In this document: piece after piece, positions 9,710 to 18,490 of the stretch
Numbering within the stretch: position 1 is the first letter of the stretch
How the letters are laid out: each line of letters starts with the position of its first letter
NCBI GenBank assembly: GCA_002338655.1
Contig: DDIU01000032.1
Span: 49,237 to 113,236, forward strand
Reading direction: 5' to 3'
DNA length: 64,000 nt
Source of the DNA: Flammeovirgaceae bacterium UBA1842
Lineage (GTDB): Bacteria; Bacteroidota; Bacteroidia; Cytophagales; Cyclobacteriaceae
Notes under the pieces: generated by a model
Told to the model about the DNA's origin: nothing
What the model saw: only the letters and a program-made list of their open reading frames with translations
Database searches by the model: none
Made by a program: the position numbers and the translations under genes

Positions 9710-11073
9710 ATTCCGTATTTGTTCATTCTTCTGTATAAGGCGGTTCTGGTAAGCCCCAACTCTTTAGCCGTATTGGTTACATTACCATTATTCGTCTTTA
9801 AGGCCTGAAGAATAAATTCATGCTCCATTTCATCTAAAGTCTTGGGCCCTACATTATGCTGAGTATTGGTCGAATTGCTTCCAATGAAAAGATCAATGGA
9901 ATCAATTCTCTGTCCTTCGCAAAGAATTACTGCCCTTTCCGAAGCATGCTGAAGTTCACGGATATTCCCAGGCCACTGATATTTCGTTAGTTTTTCTAAA
10001 AGTTGGCTTCCCACTGTCAATTGGCCTTTATTGTATTTTTTTGAATACAGGTTAACAAAATGATGTGTTAGAAGCGATATATCCTCACCACGCTCGCGCA
10101 AAGCGGGTAATTTCATTTCCACGGTATTGATACGGTAGAGTAAATCTTGCCGGAACTCTTCTTCTTTAACCATACGGTACAGTGGTCGGTTGGTGGCGCA
10201 AATGAGTCTAAAATCAATTGATATATCTTTATTTGACCCTACTCGTCTGACCACACGGTTTTGGAGGACCGTTAATAATTTGGCTTGGAGCGGTAAGGAC
10301 AAATTACCGATTTCATCTAGAAATATAGTGCCCTTATCGGCCAATTCAAACCTGCCTGGCTTATCCGTTTTTGCATCAGTAAATGCCCCTTTTACATGCC
10401 CAAATAGCTCACTTTCAAAAAGTGTTTCCGAGATGGCACCCAAATCCACTGAGATAAATGACTCGTCTTTTCTTGTAGATTGGCTATGGAGTGCGCGGGC
10501 TGCCAATTCTTTACCGGTGCCATTTTCCCCAAGAATGAGCACATCGGCATCTGTACTTGCAATTTTTCTTATCAAATCTTTGGTTTGCTTCATAGCTGCT
10601 GACTCACCTATTAAGTCATTTAAGTGGCTGCTGTCCGCATTCATTTGTTTTTGCGTGGCTTTTAACCTCGATATTTCTTTGTTGGAGTGGCGATGTTTGA
10701 TTGCAGAGAGTATGGTAGCGAGGAGCTTTTGATTCTTCCAAGGCTTCAGTACAAAATCAGTTGCCCCTTTTTTCATTGCTTTGACAGCCAGATCAATCTC
10801 CCCATAAGCAGTGACAAGGATTACAATGGCTTCTGTATCCATTTTAAGAATCTCTGAAAGCCAATGAAAACCTTCTTCGCCATCATTGACACCTTTCTTG
10901 AAATTCATATCAAGCAGAATGACATCATAGTCCTTTATCTTAAAATAACCTTCGATTTTTGAAGGGTCTTCTTCTATATCGACAGAGGAGAACTCTTGTT
11001 TTAGAAACATACGGGCTGTTTCCAAAACATCCCGATCGTCATCAATTATTAATATATTGGCTGGGGTTTTCAT
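9706..11073 (-). CDS. NtrC-type sigma-54-dependent response regulator
   Basis: 455 residues. A receiver domain (1-125) carries the acidic pocket DDD 11-13, the phospho-acceptor Asp55 in LLDMNF and Lys110. The AAA+ sigma-54 activation domain (about 155-390) has Walker A GENGTGKE at 182-189, FLDEIG as Walker B (251-256), and FRQDLLYRIN with the arginine-finger region. A Fis-type helix-turn-helix (about 415-455) reads NNGNVTNTAKELGLTRTALYRRM. The sigma-54 contact loop, usually GAFTGA, reads GAFTDA (229-234). It is transcribed divergently from the permease operon at 11230, whose promoter region carries a perfect palindrome and a sigma-54-like promoter. Probably phosphorylated by the kinase at 5315. 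Confidence 0.93.
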   Translation of the reverse strand: MKTPANILIIDDDRDVLETARMFLKQEFSSVDIEEDPSKIEGYFKIKDYDVILLDMNFKKGVNDGEEGFHWLSEILKMDTEAIVILVTAYGEIDLAVKAMKKGATDFVLKPWKNQKLLATILSAIKHRHSNKEISRLKATQKQMNADSSHLNDLIGESAAMKQTKDLIRKIASTDADVLILGENGTGKELAARALHSQSTRKDESFISVDLGAISETLFESELFGHVKGAFTDAKTDKPGRFELADKGTIFLDEIGNLSLPLQAKLLTVLQNRVVRRVGSNKDISIDFRLICATNRPLYRMVKEEEFRQDLLYRINTVEMKLPALRERGEDISLLTHHFVNLYSKKYNKGQLTVGSQLLEKLTKYQWPGNIRELQHASERAVILCEGQRIDSIDLFIGSNSTNTQHNVGPKTLDEMEHEFILQALKTNNGNVTNTAKELGLTRTALYRRMNKYGI

Positions 11074-11101
11074 TTTGTAAATGTATCAAAAACATACAGT
11101 T

Positions 11102-11125
11102 AAGTGTATCATTTTTGATACACTT
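11102..11125. promoter_or_regulatory. Perfect 10-bp palindrome between regulator and permease genes
   Basis: AAGTGTATCA (11102-11111), TTTT, TGATACACTT (11116-11125). It sits 29 bp upstream of the regulator start and about 60 bp upstream of the sigma-54-like promoter at 11185. A related half word, TGTATCA, occurs just before at about 11077-11083. Its position suits both autoregulation and enhancer function. It differs from the TCCGAT element upstream of the other two units. Confidence 0.5.
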
Positions 11126-11184
11126 TTAGATTTGGTATTTATTCAAAGGAGCCTTAATGCTTAATTTAAGCATATTGATAAGGG

Positions 11185-11200
11185 TGGCATTCGGTTTGGG
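11185..11200 (+). promoter_or_regulatory. Sigma-54-like promoter for the four-permease operon
   Basis: TGGCAT (11185-11190), five bases, then TTGG at 11196-11199. The -24 half is a good match. The -12 half has G in place of the usual C. Transcription would start near 11211, 19 bp before the ATG at 11230. The imperfect -12 base lowers confidence. Confidence 0.45.
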
Positions 11201-11229
11201 AAAGAGGCAGTATATAAAAACGTAATACC

Positions 11230-13656
11230 ATGCTCAAAAACTATTTTAAAGTAACCTTTAGAAACCTAAGGAAAAACAAATGGTTTTCTCTCATCAACAT
11301 CATTGGGCTTACTATTGGTATAACCGGGAGTTTAATTATCTATCTGTATATCGATCATGAACTGAGCTTTGATGATTTTCATAGTGATACCGATCGGATA
11401 TACCGCATTACCAGATCCTCTGACACTCCAACCATTATTGATTATGAGGCCAATGTGCCTTATCCCATGATCAAGTCATTGCATCAGGATTTTACTCAAT
11501 TTGAAAGCGTTACACTTTATCATTCAGATGACGAGCCAACTGTGGTAGTGGATGATAAAAAATTCAAACTTAAAAATCAGATCTTCGCTGATAGCAATTT
11601 TTTCGAAATATTCAGTTTTGAAATAATAGAAGGAAACCCGAAAGTGGCTCTTTCCCAGCCAAACTTTGTTTTTCTTTCAAAAACCACAGCAGATAAATTT
11701 TACGGAAGTGAAAATCCAATTGGCAAAAAAATCAGTGTCAATGGACAGCTTGAACTTGAGGTGGCAGGTATATTTGCAGACCTTCCCTCTAATTCACTTT
11801 TTAATTTTGAAGCCGTTGTTTCTTTTCCCACTTTTTCCAGCGATTACCTTGGCGGATTGAATATTGACACATGGCAGATGAGCGCTGAGGGCTATGCCTT
11901 TGTAAAACTGAAAAACAATATTTCTAAAGATCAAGCTGAAAAGCAATTCCCAATTGCGATGAAAAAGTATTTGTCTGATCAAGACTATAAACGAAAGCAT
12001 TTTCATCTTCAGCCAATTACTGATATACATTTTGATAATAAATGGAACAAAGCAGCTACGGATATGAAATCGTTGTATGCTTTGGGAGCCATTGGAGCTA
12101 TATTGTTACTGATAGGATGTGTGAATTTCATCAATCTCTCTACAGCCATGGCGGTTAAAAAGTCTAAAGAAGTGGGGGTGAGGAAGTCGCTAGGGGCAGG
12201 AAAGGCACAACTTGTAGCTCAATACCTTGGCGAAACATTTCTAATCACCTCATTTTCTGGACTATTGGCAGTTGGGATCAGCGAACGTTTAGTCCCACTT
12301 TTTAACAATGCCTTTGAAATGAAATTGGAGATGAACATTTTCCAGGGCATGGACATGTTGCTCTTTGTCTTATTTATTATAATCATTGTTACTCTTCTGG
12401 CAGGAATTTACCCTGCCTTGGTTTTAGCCGATTATAGCCCTATAAAAGCACTTAAAAACAATATTCACTCGCAGAGCAATAGCTCATTGTTTCTGCGAAA
12501 AGGCTTGATCGTTACTCAATTTATCATTTCTCAAATATTGATTATTAGCACCATTGTAATCGCCAACCAGATGGCATATTTCAAGACAAAACCTTTGGGC
12601 TTTGACAAAAAGGCCATTATCAACGTGTCAGTTCCCGACAATAAAAGTGACTTATTGGATAGGTTTAGAAATCAACTGATGGCTGACCCAGGAATTAAAG
12701 AAGTCACTTTTTCTTTAGGTCCACCAGCTTCTACAAATACCTTTGAAACTAACTACCGATTGAGTACTGATTCTGAAGAAAACCGTATTGATATTCAAAT
12801 ACAACCAGCTGATCGTTATTACAAAGATACCTATGGAGTTCAATTACTTTATGGTCGGTGGTTTACTGAAGCTGACGAAAAATCAGCATTGGTGAGACTG
12901 GGGGAGGCGGAGAAAGAAGGGGAAAACATAAGTTTTATCCTGAACGAAACAGCCGTTAAAGCCCTTGGGTTTAACAATCCACAAGAGGCCATTGGTACAA
13001 TGATCACTTCAGGCATTGGAGACATATCTGCTCCTATTATAGGTATTGTAAAGGATTTTCATGTCACGTCTTTTCGTGAAAAAATAAGGCCTATAGCTAT
13101 TATCCCATTTCCAATGTTCTACTACAATGCGGGGATAAAGATCTCTTTAGACCAAAGAGAGCATACCCTAAAGCATATTGAAGAGGTTTTCAACGGTTTA
13201 TACCCGAACAGCATTTTTGATTACTCCTTCATGGACGATGATATCATGAAATTTTATGTAAAAGAGCAGCGCTCCTATAATATGCTTAAAGTTTTTAGTG
13301 GGCTTTCAATATTTATTTCTTGTCTTGGCCTATTGGGTATGATTTCTTTCATTGTAACTCAGCGATCAAAAGAAGTAAGTATTAGGAAAGTATTGGGCGC
13401 TAATATGTTAAATGTGGTCGTCCTATTTACCAAAGATTTTATTGTGCTGGTATTGATTGCCTTTTTATTGGCAGCACCAATTGCCTGGTATTTAATGAAA
13501 ATATGGTTAGCAGACTTTGCTTACAGAATTGATTTTCATGTATGGTTTTTTGCTTTGGCCATGCTTATTTCTGTTGTCATTACCTTCATCACAATAGGTT
13601 ATCAGTCGCTGCAAGCCGCTCTTGAAAATCCCGTTAACTCACTCAAAAACGAATAA
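11230..13656 (+). CDS. MacB/FtsX-type ABC transporter permease 2
   Basis: 808 residues. TM1 at about 21-42 (WFSLINIIGLTIGITGSLI), a periplasmic MacB-type domain, then TM2-4 at about 280-420 starting LLLIGCVNFINLST with the motif SKEVGVRKSLGAG. The next helix follows LRKGLIVTQFIISQ, then a second periplasmic domain and a final FtsX block (about 690-800) with SKEVSIRKVLGAN. It ends NPVNSLKNE. First gene of a run of four permeases; the next starts 6 bp after its stop, so co-translation is likely. It probably acts as a dimer or heterodimer with other permeases and the ATPase at 21089. The conserved coupling motifs are intact, so it should be functional. Confidence 0.9.
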   Translation: MLKNYFKVTFRNLRKNKWFSLINIIGLTIGITGSLIIYLYIDHELSFDDFHSDTDRIYRITRSSDTPTIIDYEANVPYPMIKSLHQDFTQFESVTLYHSDDEPTVVVDDKKFKLKNQIFADSNFFEIFSFEIIEGNPKVALSQPNFVFLSKTTADKFYGSENPIGKKISVNGQLELEVAGIFADLPSNSLFNFEAVVSFPTFSSDYLGGLNIDTWQMSAEGYAFVKLKNNISKDQAEKQFPIAMKKYLSDQDYKRKHFHLQPITDIHFDNKWNKAATDMKSLYALGAIGAILLLIGCVNFINLSTAMAVKKSKEVGVRKSLGAGKAQLVAQYLGETFLITSFSGLLAVGISERLVPLFNNAFEMKLEMNIFQGMDMLLFVLFIIIIVTLLAGIYPALVLADYSPIKALKNNIHSQSNSSLFLRKGLIVTQFIISQILIISTIVIANQMAYFKTKPLGFDKKAIINVSVPDNKSDLLDRFRNQLMADPGIKEVTFSLGPPASTNTFETNYRLSTDSEENRIDIQIQPADRYYKDTYGVQLLYGRWFTEADEKSALVRLGEAEKEGENISFILNETAVKALGFNNPQEAIGTMITSGIGDISAPIIGIVKDFHVTSFREKIRPIAIIPFPMFYYNAGIKISLDQREHTLKHIEEVFNGLYPNSIFDYSFMDDDIMKFYVKEQRSYNMLKVFSGLSIFISCLGLLGMISFIVTQRSKEVSIRKVLGANMLNVVVLFTKDFIVLVLIAFLLAAPIAWYLMKIWLADFAYRIDFHVWFFALAMLISVVITFITIGYQSLQAALENPVNSLKNE

Positions 13657-13662
13657 AACAAC

Positions 13663-16062
13663 ATGCTCAAAAATTATATTAAAACAACTATGCGAAGTTT
13701 GATGCGGAGTAAATCAAACACGATAATCAATATACTTGGTTTGGCTCTTGGTATCACCTCCAGTTTGGTGTTATTTCTACTGCTCAATCACTTAAAAAGC
13801 TTCGATAAGTTTCATGCCAATTATGACAACATCTATCGGATTGTAACTGAGTCAGACGGACAAGGGGGTAATAGAGCCTATACTGGAGGGGTGCCAACAC
13901 CTTTGCCTGATGCCATTAGGGAAGATTTTTCTGATTTGAAAGAAGTTTTGTTTATATCTAGTGTATATGGTGATAATTTGATTTCCACCAAAAATGGAAC
14001 AGAGCTGAAAACATTCTATGAGGACGATGAAACACGAATGGCCTATACAGAACAAGGATATTTCACTTTGTTTGATTTTAAACTGTTGACAGGTAATCGC
14101 CAACACCTTTTGGATCAGCCTAATAAGGTTGTCATTTCAGAAAGACTAGCCAAAAGATATTTTGGCGATAGTGACCCTTTAAACAAAGTACTTATTCTCA
14201 ATAAAACCACTGATTTGGTTGTAAGTGGTGTCATGGAAAATGTACCGGATAATACAGATTTCCCTTTCGAAATACTGATATCGTATGCGACCATTAAGCC
14301 AGAAAACGTAAAGTCAGGATGGGGAAGCATCAGTAGTGATAACCAGTGCTATGTCTTGTTGGCACCAAATCAAAACCCTGAAAATTTAAATGCTCAATTT
14401 CCAAATTTCATAAAAAAATACATTGACGAAAAAAATGAAGATAATAGGGTTATGTATCTTCAACCATTAAGTAATCTTCACTTCAATGAAGAATTTAGCA
14501 ATTACTCCTATAATTCCATTAGTAATGGAAACCTTCAGGCTATAGGTATCATTGCACTTTTCTTATTGGCCACCTCGTGTGTAAATTTTGTGAACTTATC
14601 TACAGCTGTTGCTGTAAAACGTGCAAAGGAAGTGGGAATAAGAAAAGTGTTGGGAAGCACCAAAAGTCAATTGGTCAGACAGTTTTTAGGGGAAACTTTT
14701 TTTATCACCTTGGTGTCAATTGGCATAAGTATGGGCTTGACTGAGGCATTCTTATTATATATCAACCCATTTTTAGAAGTTAAGTTAGATTTGGCACTGT
14801 TGAGTAATGCCAACCAGCTCCTATTTATTGTTTCATTATTGGTCGGTATTACACTGGTAGCTGGTATTTATCCTGCCTTCGTACTGTCAAGTTATAAGCC
14901 AGTAGTTGCGTTGAAAAGTAAATTAGTTGGGAAGGGGTCATCTGGGCAAGGATTAAGAAAGGGCTTGGTCATATTCCAATTCTTTATCTCTCAGGTATTT
15001 ATCATAGGTACTATTATTTTAATCACTCAAGTTAACTATGTTAGGAATGCTGAACTGGGGTTCAATCCTTCTGCCGTAATCGATGTCAGTTTGCCAATAA
15101 GAAAGGACAATGATAAAAAACGGACGCTTAAGAATAAGTTACAACAAATAGCCGCTGTCGAATCAGTGAGTTTAGCTCTCTCTGATCCATCATCAGGATC
15201 AGTATCTATAACCAATGTACATGTACAAGACGATCCTGAATCTTATGATGTATCTGTAAAATTGGCTGATGAAAATTATATTGTGATATATGGCATTAAG
15301 TTACTTGCAGGTCGTGGTTTGCCAGCTCGCGATACACTTTCAGAAATGGTGGTTAATGAAGAATTCTTAAGGGTAACAGGTATAAAAAGCCCTGAAGAGG
15401 CTATTGGCAAGCAGATTAAAATTTGGGGAACTACTGTGCCTATTGTTGGGGTAATGAATAATTTCCATACCGTATCGCTGCATGAAAAAATAGCTCCAGT
15501 AGTTCTGTTTAACGGAATTAATAACTATCGTTTAGCATCAATAAAAATAAATACAAAAAATATAGCGGCTACCATTCCCATGATCGAAGACGTATGGAAA
15601 GAACTTTATCCAGACTATGACTTCGATTATAAATTTGTAGATGCTCAGATTGCTGAATTCTATGAAGGAGAGCAAAAGATGTCGACCATTTTTGCCGTTT
15701 TTGCGGGCATTGCCATATTTATTGGCTGCTTAGGCCTATATGGACTCGCCTCATATACCGTCAATCAAAAAGTAAAAGAAATAGGTGTAAGAAAAGTACT
15801 GGGTGCCAAGGTAAGTCAGATATTATACATGTTTTCAAGGGAATTCCTGACCTTGGTTGTCATTGCCTTTGTACTGGCTGCACCCTTAGCATGGTATATA
15901 ATGAACCAATGGCTTCAGGGATTTGAATATAGGATTAATATCGGGCCATTGATTTTTATTTCATCAGTCTTTATTACGGCAGTCATTGCTGTGGCCACAG
16001 TGGGGTATAAATCCATGAGTGCTGCCATGGCCAATCCCGTGGATAGCTTAAGAGATGAGTAA
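13663..16062 (+). CDS. MacB/FtsX-type ABC transporter permease 3
   Basis: 799 residues with the same order of parts as the preceding gene. TM1 is at about 22-42 and the first FtsX block at about 278-415 starts LLATSCVNFVNLST with AKEVGIRKVLGST. A helix follows LRKGLVIFQFFISQ, and the last block (about 680-795) has VKEIGVRKVLGAK and AAPLAWYIMNQWLQGFEYRI. It ends NPVDSLRDE. It starts 6 bp after permease 2, so the two are surely one transcript. The periplasmic domains differ clearly from the neighbours while the membrane parts are similar, the pattern expected of paralogues that recognise different partners or cargo. Confidence 0.9.
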   Translation: MLKNYIKTTMRSLMRSKSNTIINILGLALGITSSLVLFLLLNHLKSFDKFHANYDNIYRIVTESDGQGGNRAYTGGVPTPLPDAIREDFSDLKEVLFISSVYGDNLISTKNGTELKTFYEDDETRMAYTEQGYFTLFDFKLLTGNRQHLLDQPNKVVISERLAKRYFGDSDPLNKVLILNKTTDLVVSGVMENVPDNTDFPFEILISYATIKPENVKSGWGSISSDNQCYVLLAPNQNPENLNAQFPNFIKKYIDEKNEDNRVMYLQPLSNLHFNEEFSNYSYNSISNGNLQAIGIIALFLLATSCVNFVNLSTAVAVKRAKEVGIRKVLGSTKSQLVRQFLGETFFITLVSIGISMGLTEAFLLYINPFLEVKLDLALLSNANQLLFIVSLLVGITLVAGIYPAFVLSSYKPVVALKSKLVGKGSSGQGLRKGLVIFQFFISQVFIIGTIILITQVNYVRNAELGFNPSAVIDVSLPIRKDNDKKRTLKNKLQQIAAVESVSLALSDPSSGSVSITNVHVQDDPESYDVSVKLADENYIVIYGIKLLAGRGLPARDTLSEMVVNEEFLRVTGIKSPEEAIGKQIKIWGTTVPIVGVMNNFHTVSLHEKIAPVVLFNGINNYRLASIKINTKNIAATIPMIEDVWKELYPDYDFDYKFVDAQIAEFYEGEQKMSTIFAVFAGIAIFIGCLGLYGLASYTVNQKVKEIGVRKVLGAKVSQILYMFSREFLTLVVIAFVLAAPLAWYIMNQWLQGFEYRINIGPLIFISSVFITAVIAVATVGYKSMSAAMANPVDSLRDE

Positions 16063-16090
16063 AATTTGATTTGAACTAAAACCAGGAACA

Positions 16091-18448
16091 ATGATCAAGA
16101 ATTATATAACCATAGCACTCCGACATTTCAGACGAAATTTATCGTTTACTTTAATCAATGTAGTTGGGTTATCCCTCGGACTTGCCGGTAGTTTTGTTAT
16201 TGGTAGTTGGGTGTGGCAAGAGTTAAGTTATGATAGCCAGTTTCAAGACAGCCAGCGCATTTATAGGGTATCGGTTTCATTTTATAATTCGGGGGCCTTT
16301 GCCAGTGGCCCTGAGGTTTTAAATAATACTTTGGCCGAACAAGCACCTGAAGTTGAAATAGCTACAAGACTGGCCAAAGGAAAATCAACTGAAATATATA
16401 TAAATGAGTCCTCTTTTGAAGAATCACCCTATTTTGTAGACTCTTCGTTTTTTCAAACATTGTTGTTTCCATTTATTGCAGGCAACCCAAGTACTGCAAT
16501 GTCAAGCCCATCAAATGTGGTAATCACAGCTAGTTTGGCCATGAAATATTTTGGCTCCACTGATGTTTTGGGAAAAACGATATTGGTTGGTAAGGATAAA
16601 ATCAGCCATATCGTTTCTGGAGTGATAAAGGAATCAAGCACACCAAGCCATTTTCAATCACAAATGTGGCTTCCTCTCGAATTGAAAAATAGCACCAATT
16701 GGACATCGGCCCGTTACTTTAATTACATTAAACTGAAGGAAGGGTCGTCCAAATCGGCACTTCTGAAAAGACTGGCAGATTTTAAGATGGATCTGGTTTA
16801 CCCTGCATTTAATGCGCAGATTCCCTATGAAGAGTGGGCGCAGCAGGGTATGTTCGATTTCCATGTGGTGGCCTTACAGGATATCCATTTAGACCCTCCG
16901 ATGCGTTTCGAATTGTCACCTGGAGGTAACAGGGCTAATGTTTATATTTTCCTTGCTGTCGCTATCTTTCTTGTCGCCATTGCTTCCATTAATTTTGTTA
17001 ACCTCAGTACAGCACAGTCAGCAAAAAGAGCCCGGGAAGTGGGGGTTAGAAAAACTTTGGGTACCTCAAGAGGCCATTTAGTTTTTCAATATTTAACCGA
17101 ATCAATGGTGATGAGCTTCATTGCACTGCTATTGGGAGTGGGCATGGCCGAAATTTTCCTTATCCTTTTTCAGAATTTCACCAACGAACATTTACTAACA
17201 GGCCTTTTCAATAATGGCTATGAGGTAGCTTTATACTTGCTTTTTGGGTTGCTAGTCGGTGTGTTTGCAGGTATCTACCCAGCCTTTTATTTGAGTAAAT
17301 TCAAACCAGTAGATATTCTTAAGTCACAATTGATAGCGGGTAAAAGTGGTGGATTTAGAAATATCCTTGTTGTCATACAGTTTACTATTTCCGTTGCGCT
17401 TATTATTTGTTCGTTGGTTGTGTATGAACAGCTTCAACTTCTTAGAAATGTGGATTTGGGTTTCAATAGGGAGAATATATTAGTAGTGAATAATGTGGAG
17501 GCATTAAGTGAAAATAAATCGTTTTTCCGTGACAAATTACTCCAACATAGTGAGGCCAAATCAGCAAGTTTTAATAAGCGAATTCCGGCCGGAACTTCAC
17601 TTTGGGTTTATACTTTTAAGAATAAGTCAGCGGAACAGGGTGAAGGGTTTCAGACCTTTATTGGAGATGATCAATATTTGCCAACCATGGGGTTTAGAAT
17701 GTTGGAAGGCAGAAATTTTTCGAAAGATATTGCTTCAGATAGCACAGCCGTTATTCTTACTGAATCCGCTGCAAAAAAATTACTATTGAAAGAACCCATT
17801 GCAGGCACTGAATTGGCTGATGGAATGCATGTTGTTGGCGTTGTATCTGATTTCAGTTTCCAGAACTTCTACGAGAAACCTGATCCTGTAGTAATAGTGT
17901 ATGACCCTGATGGTTATCGTTTGTCGGTAAGGCTGGCAGGTCATCAGACGGCAAGTTTTATCAAATACATGCAAAATGAATGGCAGGCATTGTCGCCCGA
18001 TCAACCAATGAACTACTCGTTTGTTGATGACAATTTTGAGCTGCTTCTTGAAAAGGAAAAAACATTGGGTAAAACCATAACTTTTTTCACCTCCATTGCC
18101 ATATTCATTTCATGCCTGGGACTATTCGGACTGGCCGCTTTTATGGCCCAACAGCGCAAAAAGGAAATTGGCGTAAGAAGGGTATTTGGTGCCTCCGTTA
18201 AAAACGTCATACTATTGTTAAATACTGGTTTTACAAAACTGGTGCTGATTTCTATCCTTATATCTATTCCCCTAGCCTGGTACCTGATGGATTGGTGGCT
18301 GCAAAACTTTGAATTTAAAACGACCTTGAATGTTTACACTTTCCTATTATCAGGGGTTTCAGCATTATTTATTGCCTGGTTTACGGTCAGTTATCTGTCA
18401 TTTAAAGCAGCCAGTGTCAATCCTGTAGAAAGTTTAAGAGATGAATAA
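16091..18448 (+). CDS. MacB/FtsX-type ABC transporter permease 4
   Basis: 785 residues. TM1 at about 20-42 (FTLINVVGLSLGLAGSFV), MacB-like periplasmic domain, and the first FtsX block at about 280-415 with AREVGVRKTLGTS. A helix follows FRNILVVIQFTISVA, then the second periplasmic domain and last block (about 668-780) with KKEIGVRRVFGAS. It ends NPVESLRDE. The gap to permease 3 is 28 bp with no terminator, so it belongs to the same operon. No broken motif is visible. Confidence 0.9.
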   Translation: MIKNYITIALRHFRRNLSFTLINVVGLSLGLAGSFVIGSWVWQELSYDSQFQDSQRIYRVSVSFYNSGAFASGPEVLNNTLAEQAPEVEIATRLAKGKSTEIYINESSFEESPYFVDSSFFQTLLFPFIAGNPSTAMSSPSNVVITASLAMKYFGSTDVLGKTILVGKDKISHIVSGVIKESSTPSHFQSQMWLPLELKNSTNWTSARYFNYIKLKEGSSKSALLKRLADFKMDLVYPAFNAQIPYEEWAQQGMFDFHVVALQDIHLDPPMRFELSPGGNRANVYIFLAVAIFLVAIASINFVNLSTAQSAKRAREVGVRKTLGTSRGHLVFQYLTESMVMSFIALLLGVGMAEIFLILFQNFTNEHLLTGLFNNGYEVALYLLFGLLVGVFAGIYPAFYLSKFKPVDILKSQLIAGKSGGFRNILVVIQFTISVALIICSLVVYEQLQLLRNVDLGFNRENILVVNNVEALSENKSFFRDKLLQHSEAKSASFNKRIPAGTSLWVYTFKNKSAEQGEGFQTFIGDDQYLPTMGFRMLEGRNFSKDIASDSTAVILTESAAKKLLLKEPIAGTELADGMHVVGVVSDFSFQNFYEKPDPVVIVYDPDGYRLSVRLAGHQTASFIKYMQNEWQALSPDQPMNYSFVDDNFELLLEKEKTLGKTITFFTSIAIFISCLGLFGLAAFMAQQRKKEIGVRRVFGASVKNVILLLNTGFTKLVLISILISIPLAWYLMDWWLQNFEFKTTLNVYTFLLSGVSALFIAWFTVSYLSFKAASVNPVESLRDE

Positions 18449-18490
18449 GCCCTCTTTTTAACTTAGAATTTCGAACTTAAAACTAATATC

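Noticed and set aside
10190..10732. 180-codon plus-strand frame opposite the response regulator
   Set aside because: Antisense to the conserved AAA+ domain; low-complexity Ser/Leu composition typical of shadow frames.
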